Shown in pieces: positions 28,014 through 36,761 of a stretch of 64,000 bases of DNA (position 1 is its first letter; every line of letters starts with the position of its first letter). The DNA lies in contig CAYJGF010000001.1 of the NCBI GenBank assembly GCA_964369965.1, forward strand, positions 233,738 to 297,737. The letters are read 5' to 3'. The position numbers and the translations under genes were made by a program. This DNA comes from CAYJBH01 sp964369965 (GTDB lineage: Bacteria > Bacillota > Clostridia > Oscillospirales > Ruminococcaceae). The notes beneath the pieces were generated by a model that did no database searches, had not been told where the DNA came from, and saw only the letters and a program-made list of their open reading frames with translations.

Positions 28014-29759
28014 TTATGACAGCACCCAGTTCATGCTCTCGGTTTGAAGTCGGATCATATTTTCATAATCGTCGGATTTTTTCAAAAGTTCACCGTGTGT
28101 ACCCTCGGCTGAAACTCCCCCCTCCTTGAGCAGGACGATTTTATTTGCGCCGGCAATAGTCCTCATTCTGTGGGCGATTACAATAACGGTCTTGTTTTTA
28201 GTAAGCCGTGAAATTGCCTTTTGCACGGCACTTTCGTTTTGAATATCGAGGGAGGAGGTCGCCTCGTCAAGTAGTACGATAGGTGCGTCCTTTAAAAGTG
28301 CTCTTGCAATGGATAATCTTTGGCGCTCACCACCCGAGAGTTTGGAGCCATTTTCGCCGATAAGGGTGTTGTACCCATCCGGCATTGACATTATAAAGTC
28401 GTGGCACTGCGCATTTTTCGCCGCATCAACAACCTCGTCGTCACTCGCGCCTTTTCTGCCGATCCTGATGTTTTCCATAACGGTATTGTTGAAGAGGTTG
28501 ACATCCTGAAATACGATGGAAATATCTTTCAACAGGGTTTCCGGCTCGATACGGTTCACATCTTCATTGCCGATGGTTATTTTACCGCTCTCTATATCCC
28601 AAAATCTTGCGGCAAGTTTCATCGCCGTGCTTTTGCCGCCGCCCGACGGGCCTACAAGGGCTGTTACCTCGCCTTGTTTTGCGGTGAAACTGACACCGTT
28701 TAACACCGTCTCACTTGTATCATAGCTGAACTTCACATCCTCAAAATTGATATCATAGCCATTTGGTGACATGGTGTCGACACCGGTTTGAATTTTTGTG
28801 TTTTCAAACTCTTTCATCCGCTCAACGCTTTTGAGTGAAATGAATATGCCGGCAAGGTTAATCAGTGCCCCTGCAAGGGGGTCATAAATTCGCGAGGCTA
28901 TCATCAAAAACACGAGGAAAACAAGCAACGTTATCTCACCGCTCGCGAGCAGTGTGACGCCCACTATCATGGTTGTGGCAATGCCGACCTTTAGTATCAT
29001 CTGCGATAGGTTGACAAAGGTTCCGGTGATAAACTCCGCTTTGATGCTCGCCTTTTCGTGGTCGTCAAAGTGCGTGTTCATAATATCGAGGTGCGCACTC
29101 TGCCTGTTGTTTGCCTTAATGTCCTTTACATTTTCAAGGCACTCCTGAATTTTATCGAGATACGTCAGCTGAATAGCCTTTGTCTTTAAAAGGAAATAGT
29201 CCTGTATTTTTTTGCTTGCTACACACATTAAAAAGGAGACGGGGATAACCCATGTGAGGGAGAGTGCCAGTCGCGCATCAAACAAAAACATTCCGATGCC
29301 CATGACCGTTGTCGAGATGATAGAGCCGATGAATCCGGGGATGAAATGTGAAAAGGCATTTTCCATCATGGTGACATCGCCCATAATGGTTGATGTCAAA
29401 TCGGATAAATCCTTTTTGCCGAAGAAAGATAGCGGCAGTTTGCGCAGTGTTTCCGCAAGGGAAATTCGCATATTCGCACTCTCTTCATAGGCGGAAATAT
29501 AGCAAAAATTATATTGAAAATAGTATAGTATCGCCAGCAAAACCAAGATAAAAACCGCATAGGCGACATACACCAAGACGGTATATACCGGTGCGATGCC
29601 ATCCAAAATCGGCAGGAGTGTCTCCTGTATAAAATAGTAAGCAATGCCACTGAGCGCCATTATGACTACATTTATAAACACCGTTATTATGCTTGCCTTA
29701 AAAAGCTCGCCTGCCCCTTTTTCTGTCAGAGCAAAGGTTTTTTGTAAGAATTTTCTCAT
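28014..29759 (-). CDS. ABC transporter, fused membrane and ATPase domains (second half)
   Basis: 581 aa. An N-terminal six-helix exporter-type membrane domain is followed by an ATPase with Walker A GPSGGGKS, signature LSGGERQ and Walker B VLLDEAT. Its start overlaps the stop of the upstream half-transporter by one base, so the two probably form a heterodimer. The pair layout with a TetR gene resembles YbtP/YbtQ or IrtA/IrtB, exporter-fold proteins that import iron-siderophore complexes. That role is inferred from context; drug or lipid export is the alternative. Confidence 0.85.
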   Translation of the reverse strand: MRKFLQKTFALTEKGAGELFKASIITVFINVVIMALSGIAYYFIQETLLPILDGIAPVYTVLVYVAYAVFILVLLAILYYFQYNFCYISAYEESANMRISLAETLRKLPLSFFGKKDLSDLTSTIMGDVTMMENAFSHFIPGFIGSIISTTVMGIGMFLFDARLALSLTWVIPVSFLMCVASKKIQDYFLLKTKAIQLTYLDKIQECLENVKDIKANNRQSAHLDIMNTHFDDHEKASIKAEFITGTFVNLSQMILKVGIATTMIVGVTLLASGEITLLVFLVFLMIASRIYDPLAGALINLAGIFISLKSVERMKEFENTKIQTGVDTMSPNGYDINFEDVKFSYDTSETVLNGVSFTAKQGEVTALVGPSGGGKSTAMKLAARFWDIESGKITIGNEDVNRIEPETLLKDISIVFQDVNLFNNTVMENIRIGRKGASDDEVVDAAKNAQCHDFIMSMPDGYNTLIGENGSKLSGGERQRLSIARALLKDAPIVLLDEATSSLDIQNESAVQKAISRLTKNKTVIVIAHRMRTIAGANKIVLLKEGGVSAEGTHGELLKKSDDYENMIRLQTESMNWVLS

Positions 29760-31540
29760 TATGCCGATACCTCGCTTTCATTCCAGATAAATGCGTTGTT
29801 GTATTCCGCCCACATTTCGCTATACAGCCCTTTTTGTTCTACAAGTTCATGGTGTGTGCCCTGTTCAATTGCCTCCCCATCTGCTATGACATAGATTAGA
29901 TCGGCATTTTTGATGGTCGAGAGCCGGTGTGCTATCATCAGCACCGTTTTGCCTTTTGTCAACTCGTTAAATGCAAGTTGAATTTGATGCTCATTTTCCG
30001 GGTCGGCAAACGCGGTCGCCTCATCCAACAAAATTATCGGTGCATCACGCAGGATTGCCCTTGCAAGCGCAATCCTTTGTGCCTCACCACCCGAGAGATA
30101 GACGCCTTTAGTGCCATAGACGGTGTCAAGCCCGTTCGGCAGTTTTGCGATAATATCCTCGCACCTTGCGGCTTTGAGCGCCCTGTTTACCTCCTCGATA
30201 GTTGCATTCGGCTTGCCCTCACGCAGATTGTCCAGTATGCTCGCCTTGTAGAGGTTCGTGTTTTGAAAAACAAAGGAAATATTTTTCATCAGCTCGGTGT
30301 TTTTTATCTCTTTCACATCGACACCGCCGATGGACACGGTTCCGCTGTCCACATCCCAAAAACGGGGGATAAGCGTTGCAAGTGTTGTTTTGCCACCGCC
30401 GGACGGACCGACAAATGCGACCGTCTGCCCCTGTTTTATGCTGATATTCACGTTGTCAACCGCCTTTTTGTCGGTGTTCGGATAGGTGAATGATATGTTT
30501 TTCATCTCAATATCGGCATTTTTCGGGGTTTTGGGGGAGGATGGTTTTGCAAGTGGTTTTTCATTTAAAAGATTATCTATGCGATTCAGCGCATCGCTCG
30601 CGAGCATGGAATGTTGCATAACCCACATAATTTTCATCATCATGAGTGAGGCTATCGGCGTAAAGATAAGATAGAAGAAAAAGCTTAAAAAGAAGCTTGT
30701 CATATCGCTTTGACCGCCTATCATAAAGATGGAGGAGAGCACCAAAAATATAGGGGTGGAGGCAAGGAATACCTGAAACATCGTCATCGGTATTCTCATG
30801 CGATAGGAATACTGTGAGACGTATTTTTTGTAGGTGTTTATCACTCCGTGAAAGCGCTCAAACGAGAAAACCGATTGATTGAACGTTTTTACGACAGGGA
30901 CGCCGCGCACATATTCCGTCGCCTCGTTATTCATGTTTTCAAGTGCCGATTGATATTGCTTTATTCTCTCGGGTTGGTCCTTGCCCATGCCGGACATCAT
31001 GGCAATCATTGCAAGCACAAGCGGTGCAAGGCTTATCAGTCCAAGCCTCCAGTCAAATACAAAAAGCACCACCAACACCGCAATAGGCGTTGTGTATGCG
31101 CCGACTAAGTCCGGCAGTTGATGGGCGAGATATGTCTCGGTAGCACCGGCACTGTCGTTTATAATCCTGCGGAGCTTGCCGCTGCCCATGCCGGTGAAAA
31201 ATCCGAGTGGCAGTGTCATGATATGATTCAAAGCGGTTTTTCGCATGTTTTTTGCTATCCTGTATGCGGCAATGTGGGTGAACATCAGCGCAACCAAGTA
31301 CACCAGCATCGCGCCGATTGCACAGCCGACCGCAAGCCACGCATTTGTAATAATGCTGTCGGTGAGGGTGATATTTGGGTATGCCGATATAATTTCACTC
31401 ACACCCCTATAGATAAAAATGATGGGCAAAAGTGTCATAACAGCACTCACACCGGATAAAATCATACCCCAGTTGGTGAGGTGCTTGTACCCCCCTGCAA
31501 AGGCGTATAACCTTGATAGAAGCGATTTTTTCTTTTCCAT
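29759..31540 (-). CDS. ABC transporter, fused membrane and ATPase domains (first half)
   Basis: 593 aa. Membrane domain about residues 15-310, then an ATPase with GPSGGGKT, LSGGEAQ and ILLDEATAFADPENE. Partner of the gene that follows with a one-base overlap. A GTTAGYNNNNRCTAAC palindrome lies 26 bases before its start, and the TetR-type gene lies just upstream on the same strand. AAGGAG precedes the ATG. Confidence 0.86.
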   Translation of the reverse strand: MEKKKSLLSRLYAFAGGYKHLTNWGMILSGVSAVMTLLPIIFIYRGVSEIISAYPNITLTDSIITNAWLAVGCAIGAMLVYLVALMFTHIAAYRIAKNMRKTALNHIMTLPLGFFTGMGSGKLRRIINDSAGATETYLAHQLPDLVGAYTTPIAVLVVLFVFDWRLGLISLAPLVLAMIAMMSGMGKDQPERIKQYQSALENMNNEATEYVRGVPVVKTFNQSVFSFERFHGVINTYKKYVSQYSYRMRIPMTMFQVFLASTPIFLVLSSIFMIGGQSDMTSFFLSFFFYLIFTPIASLMMMKIMWVMQHSMLASDALNRIDNLLNEKPLAKPSSPKTPKNADIEMKNISFTYPNTDKKAVDNVNISIKQGQTVAFVGPSGGGKTTLATLIPRFWDVDSGTVSIGGVDVKEIKNTELMKNISFVFQNTNLYKASILDNLREGKPNATIEEVNRALKAARCEDIIAKLPNGLDTVYGTKGVYLSGGEAQRIALARAILRDAPIILLDEATAFADPENEHQIQLAFNELTKGKTVLMIAHRLSTIKNADLIYVIADGEAIEQGTHHELVEQKGLYSEMWAEYNNAFIWNESEVSA

Positions 31541-31566
31541 AAAATCTCCTTATAGATTGCATCTTG

Positions 31567-31582
31567 GTTAGTTTTCACTAAC
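31567..31582. promoter_or_regulatory. Operator copy 1, GTTAGTTTTCACTAAC
   Basis: GTTAG-N6-CTAAC palindrome between the TetR gene stop and the first ABC gene. Confidence 0.7.
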
Positions 31583-31605
31583 TTTTTATTAAAAAAATAT
31601 AGGCA

Positions 31606-32211
31606 TTACTGTCCTAATATTTCTTTTGTGCCCGCATAGTAGAACTTTTGAATTTTGCCTATATATTCAAATGCCTCCTCACGGCTTAAATCGTGGTGGA
31701 TAGCCTCCAACATGTCGTTGAGTCCCGAAGTTGAGATGACATGGACAAAAAATTTGTTGATCTTGGTGGGCTTGAAATTATCGTTCTCCATAAAAGCGAG
31801 CGAGGATTTTTCCTCTATCTCGATAAGACGATCCACGAATTTCTCGTATTTTGTGCCGCTCGAACAACAAAACAGCAGTTTAGAGCGCTCAAAATCGGAA
31901 TAGAGATAGTCTAAAATCAGCGCTGTGCCCTTGCCCATATTCTCGGTGATATCGGCACTGTCGAAATCGTACTGCCCCTGCACCTGTTCATGTGCCGTTG
32001 TGTACAGCTCGATTAATTTGTGTGCAAAGTCACCGACTATAGCCTCAAACAGACCGTTTTTACCCTTAAAATGGTTGTAAACAGCGCCTGTTGTCGCCTT
32101 GGCGTTTTTAGCAATCTCACGCAGATTTGCATTTGCAAAGCCTTTTTTTAAAAACTCCTCTTTAGCGCAGGCGATAATGCGCTCCTTTGTGAACTCGGAA
32201 GAATAACTCAA
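31606..32211 (-). CDS. TetR/AcrR family regulator
   Basis: 201 aa from the TTG at 32211, chosen because GGGTGGTG precedes it and the family's helix-turn-helix begins shortly after. Upstream in-frame starts exist (to 32280) but reach into the promoter. The N-terminal HTH spans about residues 10-50 (FTKERIIACAKEEFLKKGF, then TTGAVYNHF). The C-terminal ligand domain is divergent. It probably represses the downstream ABC pair and may bind the palindromes described here. Confidence 0.87.
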   Translation of the reverse strand: MSYSSEFTKERIIACAKEEFLKKGFANANLREIAKNAKATTGAVYNHFKGKNGLFEAIVGDFAHKLIELYTTAHEQVQGQYDFDSADITENMGKGTALILDYLYSDFERSKLLFCCSSGTKYEKFVDRLIEIEEKSSLAFMENDNFKPTKINKFFVHVISTSGLNDMLEAIHHDLSREEAFEYIGKIQKFYYAGTKEILGQ

Positions 32212-32251
32212 ATACACCACCCAAAAAATAACACGGATATTTTTAATAACT

Positions 32252-32280
32252 ATGTTATCATATTGCGAACTGTTTGTCAA
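32252..32280 (-). promoter_or_regulatory. Promoter of the TetR gene
   Basis: Minus strand: TTGACA (32280-32275), 17-base spacer, TAACAT (32257-32252). Confidence 0.65.
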
Positions 32281-32315
32281 TAATTTTTTATTAATAAAAA
32301 AGGCAGATAAAATCG

Positions 32316-32331
32316 GTTAGCTTTTACTAAC
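32316..32331. promoter_or_regulatory. Operator copy 2, GTTAGCTTTTACTAAC
   Basis: Lies between the two divergent promoters, about 36 bases upstream of the -35 box of the TetR gene. Confidence 0.65.
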
Positions 32332-32402
32332 TAAAAACCATTATTGTTCTTAATCTTTTATGTCATATATCACATTTTTTTGTATATAATCTGTATTTAC
32401 CA

Positions 32403-32431
32403 TTGACTTTGATTTAATATGGTGGTATCAT
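32403..32431 (+). promoter_or_regulatory. Promoter of the siderophore-operon remnant
   Basis: TTGACT, 17-base spacer, TATCAT. Operator copy 3 starts 10 bases after the -10 box, covering the expected transcription start region. Confidence 0.6.
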
Positions 32432-32440
32432 ATGTAAAAA

Positions 32441-32456
32441 GTTAGCATACACTAAC
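32441..32456. promoter_or_regulatory. Operator copy 3, GTTAGCATACACTAAC
   Basis: Sits just downstream of the -10 box and just before the GGAGG of the hybrid gene, an ideal repressor position. Confidence 0.7.
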
Positions 32457-32471
32457 TTCGGAGGTAACCCT

Positions 32472-32825
32472 ATCGCAAAATTTAAATACACCATACTTTT
32501 ATTTGTACTTATAGTTATCTTTTCCTTTGTTTCGATTTTTATCGGGGCGTATGATATAGATATTAACGGTCTGATGGCAGGTGACTTTATACTAGAGCAA
32601 AACCCCGACTACCTGTTTGTGCTTGACAAGGATATGGCGGTAGGCGACGAGGTCTCCACCACAGCGGAAGATCTTATTTTGGGCGACCAGATCATTCAGC
32701 AGACTACAGCATACCAGAACGAAAACATCGTTTTCTTAACACCCGGCAACAACTGGAATCTCGTTGACGGCGGTATCACCGCACTGGACGCAATGATAAA
32801 TTGCATTGAAGATGCGATAGCATAA
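32472..32825 (+). pseudogene. Fusion remnant: FecCD permease N-terminus joined to siderophore-binding protein C-terminus
   Basis: One open frame runs from just after GGAGG (32460-32464) to 32825. The first about 35 codons encode a hydrophobic helix ending in SIFIGAYDIDINGL, typical of the first helix of FecCD-type iron-siderophore permeases. From about codon 39 the frame reads NPDYLFVLDKD, TTAYQNENIVFL and GGITALDAM, typical of the last third of FatB/YclQ-type siderophore-binding proteins. The middle of the operon appears deleted in frame. The codon at the expected start is ATC; the first ATG is at 32574, inside the fusion. Promoter, operator and terminator all remain. Confidence 0.72.
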
Positions 32826-32844
32826 TAACCGACAATATCATAAA

Positions 32845-32879
32845 AAACAACCGATTGACTTGACATTAATCGGTTGTTT
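32845..32879. terminator. Hairpin terminator between convergent genes
   Basis: AAACAACCGATT pairs with AATCGGTTGTTT around an 11-base loop. Likely works in both directions. Confidence 0.75.
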
Positions 32880-32883
32880 GTCA

Positions 32884-32967
32884 TTATTTATGTCTCATTC
32901 CGGTAATAATACACATCACCATGCAGATAAGTGCCGCGTAGCCCCAAAATTTATGTTGTTTCATCAT
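32884..32967 (-). CDS. Small membrane protein (27 aa) coupled to the P-type ATPase, DUF6219-like
   Basis: A 27-residue reading frame starting MMKQHKFWGYAALICMVMC and ending TGMRHK: one predicted membrane helix with basic ends. It overlaps the 3' end of the ATPase gene by 17 bases, and GGGAAAAG precedes its two ATG codons. Similar very small proteins follow P-type ATPases of this kind in other Firmicutes (DUF6219-like, from memory). Function is unknown; a regulatory or stabilising subunit is a reasonable guess. Confidence 0.65.
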   Translation of the reverse strand: MMKQHKFWGYAALICMVMCIITGMRHK

Positions 32968-35050
32968 CTTTTCCCTTTTCTTTTAATAATGGTCGTGTTG
33001 AAAGTCCTGTCAGCGCTATTGTGGAGGCGTTGTGTAGCCATGCCGAACGGTTTGCGGTTATTGCTCCGAATATGCCAAGTCCGATTAATAGGGCGTTAAA
33101 TCCGACAATAAAACTGTATTGGCGGTGGATTTTATCCATCACACCCACGGCGATTTGCCTTGCCGTGATAATTCTCGGGAGTTCCTCCGACATTATGGCG
33201 ATATCGGCAACTTCCCTTGCAATATCGGACGAGCCGTTGAGCGTCAACGCCACATCGGCGCAGGATAGCGCAGGGGTGTCGTTTATGCCATCACCCACCA
33301 TCAATATCGTCTTCCCTTGTGATTGCATATCCTCTATTATTCTCGCCTTGCGGTCCGGTAAAACATGTGCATAGTATCCGTTGAGACCGAGCAGTTCACT
33401 TGTATATTTTGCACTGCCCTCGCTGTCGCCGGTTATCATGACTATCTCTTTAATCCCCACTGTTCGCAGCATCTCTATTGTTTTTTTTGCGTCCTCGCGC
33501 GGTGGGTCGTTGACACAGATTATGCCGACAAGTTCGTCATCGATAGCAAGATATACGGCACTATCATCGCCGATTTCATTCTCATCAATGGGCGGCGGTT
33601 TAATTTTCTCGTCCTCAAAGACAAAATGTTTACTGCCGATAACAGCGCGTCGACCGTTATAGGTGCTTACAAGCCCGTGTGCGACTATATATTCCACCCT
33701 GCCGTGATCCTCCGGGTGTCGCAATCCATTTTTCTTTGCCTCGGCGACTATGGCGGCGGCAACACTGTGAGGGAAATGCTCCTCAAGGCAGGCGGCGATA
33801 CGCAGGATGATATCCTTTGTGTATCGCTCTTTAACGGATATAACTTTCGATACTTTAGGCACTGCATTTGTGAGCGTGCCGGTCTTGTCAAATATAACCG
33901 TGTCGACCATAGCGAGCTTTTCTAAAAACTTCCCACCTTTTACCAGTACATCGTGTTGAACCCCCTCTTTGAGTGCCGAGATGATGGTGATGGGAGTTGT
34001 TAGTTTTATCGCGCAGGAGAAATCCACCATCAAAACCGAAAGTGCCCTCGATATATTCTGCGTAAAGATTAAGGTGGCTAAAAAAAGCCCAAAGCTCAAC
34101 GGGACAATGTCGTCCGCAAGTTGTTCGGCACGCCCTTGAATGTTCGCCTTTTCCCTTTCACCGTTGTCTATAAGACCAATTATCTTTGCAATTCGGGATT
34201 CGTTTCTAAGGCTTATGACCTCGACATCTATCTCACCATCCTCCAGCACCGTGCCGGCAAAAACTGTGCCCTCAACGGTTTTGTGCACCGCGATAGGCTC
34301 GCCGGTCATGGTTGCCTCGTTTATCAGCGCGTCGCCTGACACAATATTGCCGTCGATAGGTATCATGCTACCCTTGCGAACTCGAAGAATATCACCGACC
34401 TTGACATCATTCAGCTTAACCGAAACCTCAACACCGTTACGCACCAACCACACATTTTCGACATTTATTGCAAGGCTCTGTGCGAGTGCATTTTTTGCCC
34501 GTGCGTTAGAGTATTTCATCAAAATATCGGACAGATTAAGCAAAAACATGGTGGACGAGGCGGTGGAAAAATTACCGCAACAGACCGAGGTCAATATTGC
34601 CACCGCATCTAAAACCTCGACATTCAAACGCTTTTTAAGCAGCGCATTTATCCCAAGCCTGATAAATCGTATCGACCTATACACCACATAAATACGGTGT
34701 ATAGATATCGGCATAAACAGGTACCGCAAAAGATGTTTTGTAACATGCCACGCAACCTTTTGTTTGAACTCCCTGTCAAGAAGTGCCATCTTTTGCTCTT
34801 CGTTAGGTTTTAGTTGCGGCATTTTATTTAGCGACAATGCAGAAAATGTACTCAATAATTTTTCTCGGACAAATTCGCCCTTATATTCCACAAGGATAGA
34901 ACCGTTTTTGTCGTTCACATCGACATTTTTCACTTCATGAAAAGAGAGGAGCAGTTCGGTCAGACCATAACACTGCTCCCTATTTAAAATATATTTTCCA
35001 AATCTTATCCGAAGACGTCCTGCCTTGTCGCATACGATTTTATATTTCAT
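32951..35050 (-). CDS. Heavy-metal-type P1B ATPase with atypical FSC metal motif
   Basis: 699 aa. An N-terminal HMA-like fold lacks the CxxC metal ligands. Membrane helices then lead to the TGEP actuator motif, the phosphorylated aspartate D388 in DKTGTL, the HP dipeptide (HFPHS) and GDGINDTPAL. The membrane metal motif, usually CPC, reads FSCAIKLTTP, so the transported metal is hard to predict; iron, manganese or cobalt fit the neighbourhood better than copper. It follows the DUF6110 gene by 14 bases and overlaps the 27-aa gene. Confidence 0.9.
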   Translation of the reverse strand: MKYKIVCDKAGRLRIRFGKYILNREQCYGLTELLLSFHEVKNVDVNDKNGSILVEYKGEFVREKLLSTFSALSLNKMPQLKPNEEQKMALLDREFKQKVAWHVTKHLLRYLFMPISIHRIYVVYRSIRFIRLGINALLKKRLNVEVLDAVAILTSVCCGNFSTASSTMFLLNLSDILMKYSNARAKNALAQSLAINVENVWLVRNGVEVSVKLNDVKVGDILRVRKGSMIPIDGNIVSGDALINEATMTGEPIAVHKTVEGTVFAGTVLEDGEIDVEVISLRNESRIAKIIGLIDNGEREKANIQGRAEQLADDIVPLSFGLFLATLIFTQNISRALSVLMVDFSCAIKLTTPITIISALKEGVQHDVLVKGGKFLEKLAMVDTVIFDKTGTLTNAVPKVSKVISVKERYTKDIILRIAACLEEHFPHSVAAAIVAEAKKNGLRHPEDHGRVEYIVAHGLVSTYNGRRAVIGSKHFVFEDEKIKPPPIDENEIGDDSAVYLAIDDELVGIICVNDPPREDAKKTIEMLRTVGIKEIVMITGDSEGSAKYTSELLGLNGYYAHVLPDRKARIIEDMQSQGKTILMVGDGINDTPALSCADVALTLNGSSDIAREVADIAIMSEELPRIITARQIAVGVMDKIHRQYSFIVGFNALLIGLGIFGAITANRSAWLHNASTIALTGLSTRPLLKEKGKDDETT

Positions 35051-35064
35051 ATGCTAACCTTTTC

Positions 35065-35307
35065 CTATTCGGCGTTCTCACAGTCGGTTTTTGCCGCCGC
35101 TTTTGCCTCGTTGCAGATGTCGTCCGCCTCTTCACGGATGTTTGCTACCTCTTCAATTATACAATCTTTAGCGGTAATGCCTTTCGCAAGACCCTTAACA
35201 GCCAGCTCGCGTGCGGTTTTGGTCCGTAAAAAGGTGATAAGTGCCGCCCCGGCAAGTGCGCCGACGGCGAAAATGATATTTTTTTCTTTAGTTATTCTGT
35301 TTAGCAT
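35065..35307 (-). CDS. DUF6110 family small membrane protein
   Basis: 80 aa. One N-terminal hydrophobic segment (IIFAVGALAGAALITFL) is followed by a charged helical tail rich in Ala, Glu and Lys. It sits directly before the P-type ATPase in the same orientation, a pairing typical of this family. Function is not established. Confidence 0.7.
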   Translation of the reverse strand: MLNRITKEKNIIFAVGALAGAALITFLRTKTARELAVKGLAKGITAKDCIIEEVANIREEADDICNEAKAAAKTDCENAE

Positions 35308-35336
35308 AAACTACCTCGCTTTTTTGTTGTGTCTAT

Positions 35337-35365
35337 ATTGTAACACAATTTAAAGTAAATGTCCA
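35337..35365 (-). promoter_or_regulatory. Promoter of the DUF6110 / P-type ATPase operon
   Basis: Minus strand: TGGACA (35365-35360), 17-base spacer, TACAAT (35342-35337). No GTTAG-N6-CTAAC site is present, so this operon may not share that control. Confidence 0.6.
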
Positions 35366-35425
35366 CAAAAACACAATGATAAACACCGTGTTTTTTAAAT
35401 TAAATGACTATAAATGACTGATAAA

Positions 35426-35836
35426 TTAAGCGAGCTTTTCGCCGAGTGCCACACAGGCGGCCTCTGCGTCGGCGTCGGGCGTTTCGTTGCAGATATAGCT
35501 CTCTACAACCACGCTGCCTGCCTCTTCTTCCCAGTTGCGCATCCACTCGCCGTCACCCCAACCGTAGGAGCCGAACAGCACCACCTTTTTGTCCGCTAAG
35601 CCGTCCTTGATGTCGTCCCACATCGGTTGAAACTCCGACTCTTCAAGCACCTCTGCACCCATAGAGGAACAACCGAGTGCGAGCGCTGAATAGTCAGCGA
35701 GTTTGCCCTTATTAAATTCTGAGGCGGTGAATAGATCCACCTCAGCACCCTTTGCTTTTGCACCCTCGACCACCTTGTTTGCCATAATCTCGGTGTTGCC
35801 GGTGCCACTCCAATAAACAACTGCTACCTTTGCCAT
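35426..35836 (-). CDS. Flavodoxin
   Basis: 136 aa, short-chain flavodoxin with the FMN phosphate loop WSGTGNTE and the FMN-flanking GSYGWGDGEW. It carries low-potential electrons and commonly replaces ferredoxin when iron is scarce. It is the last gene of the DUF2325-DUF3793-flavodoxin operon. Confidence 0.93.
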   Translation of the reverse strand: MAKVAVVYWSGTGNTEIMANKVVEGAKAKGAEVDLFTASEFNKGKLADYSALALGCSSMGAEVLEESEFQPMWDDIKDGLADKKVVLFGSYGWGDGEWMRNWEEEAGSVVVESYICNETPDADAEAACVALGEKLA

Positions 35837-35867
35837 AATTAAAAATCTCCTTTTGTAATAATATCTA

Positions 35868-36416
35868 TTATCCGGCTACCGTAAGCCGAGTAATGTCGGT
35901 GTTATGTAACAATCTCTCGCAATACACTCTTGTGCATTTTTTGTAGAGATCGAATATACGACGTGCGTTTTCCTCGTCGGTGTACACTTTCCAACAGCCG
36001 ACGGCTTTGTAATTCTGCCCTTTGTTCTTGATAAAGGCGATGATATCGGGTAGAGGATAGCTCAAAAACACACCGATTTCGTGGGGGAAATCCTGTTGTG
36101 ACAGATGATGTGTAAGTGTAGCAAGACAGCCGGCAAGAGAAAAATCACGGTATCCGCAACCAATTAAAAACTCTTGCACCTCTTTTTGTTGCAACAATTT
36201 TTCTAAACGCTTTTTGCGATAGACGTATAATAATGCACTATTGTTTTTGTGACGCAACACCACAAAAAAGACACCCTTTGCGTTTAACATCTTATTAAAT
36301 GTATCAACAGCGCAAAAAAGCTCCCGCAAAACCTCATATTTACAGCAAAACAGATTGCCGAGCTTCAACCCTGCAAGGGTAGGGGCGCAGTGACGAACCA
36401 CCGTTTCTACCGACAT
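35868..36416 (-). CDS. DUF3793 family protein
   Basis: 182 aa, matching DUF3793: a conserved N-terminal HCAPTLAGLKLGNLFC stretch, FPHEIGVFLSYPLPDI, and a C-terminal helical WKVYTDEENARRIF region. Members often neighbour flavodoxin genes in Clostridia, as here. The conserved Cys and His residues could bind a metal, but no function is known. AGGGG precedes the ATG. Confidence 0.78.
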   Translation of the reverse strand: MSVETVVRHCAPTLAGLKLGNLFCCKYEVLRELFCAVDTFNKMLNAKGVFFVVLRHKNNSALLYVYRKKRLEKLLQQKEVQEFLIGCGYRDFSLAGCLATLTHHLSQQDFPHEIGVFLSYPLPDIIAFIKNKGQNYKAVGCWKVYTDEENARRIFDLYKKCTRVYCERLLHNTDITRLTVAG

Positions 36417-36424
36417 ATCAACCC

Positions 36425-36703
36425 CTATGCAACATGTGTGTTCAATATCTCTTTGAGAGATGCCATGGAACTGGAATGAGAACGGACTATGACCGATTTG
36501 TCGGCATCAACGGACGAGAGTGCCATGTGTATCATCTTGTGTGAAACCGTGTTTGTAAAAAGAATAACCATGTCGGGGCTACCTATCTTGTTTTTTATAC
36601 CCTGCGGTGTGGTGAAAACCTTTGCCTTGCAGTGGTGCTCTTTACATAGATTTTTATACATACGTTCCATACGCTCGTTTCCACCGATTATTGCAATGCT
36701 CAT
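36425..36703 (-). CDS. DUF2325 family protein
   Basis: 92 aa, a small Rossmann-like protein opening MSIAIIGGNERMERMY, with a buried-strand pattern (MVILFTNTVSHKM). It matches DUF2325. AAAGGAG precedes the ATG. It is first in an operon behind a promoter with two operator copies, and eight bases before the DUF3793 gene. Confidence 0.78.
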   Translation of the reverse strand: MSIAIIGGNERMERMYKNLCKEHHCKAKVFTTPQGIKNKIGSPDMVILFTNTVSHKMIHMALSSVDADKSVIVRSHSSSMASLKEILNTHVA

Positions 36704-36726
36704 ATCAGCTCCTTTTTAATGCAAAT

Positions 36727-36742
36727 GTTAGTTCAAGCTAAC
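36727..36742. promoter_or_regulatory. Operator copy 4, GTTAGTTCAAGCTAAC
   Basis: In the leader of the DUF2325 operon, 24 bases before the ATG and 35 bases from copy 5. Confidence 0.7.
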
Positions 36743-36761
36743 TTGAATTTTATTTTTTGTG

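Noticed and set aside
31606..32280. Longer 224-aa start for the TetR protein
   Set aside because: It would begin inside the promoter's -35 region and lacks a ribosome site.
33365..33925. A 186-aa plus-strand open frame
   Set aside because: Antisense to the P-type ATPase gene, whose motifs are clear.
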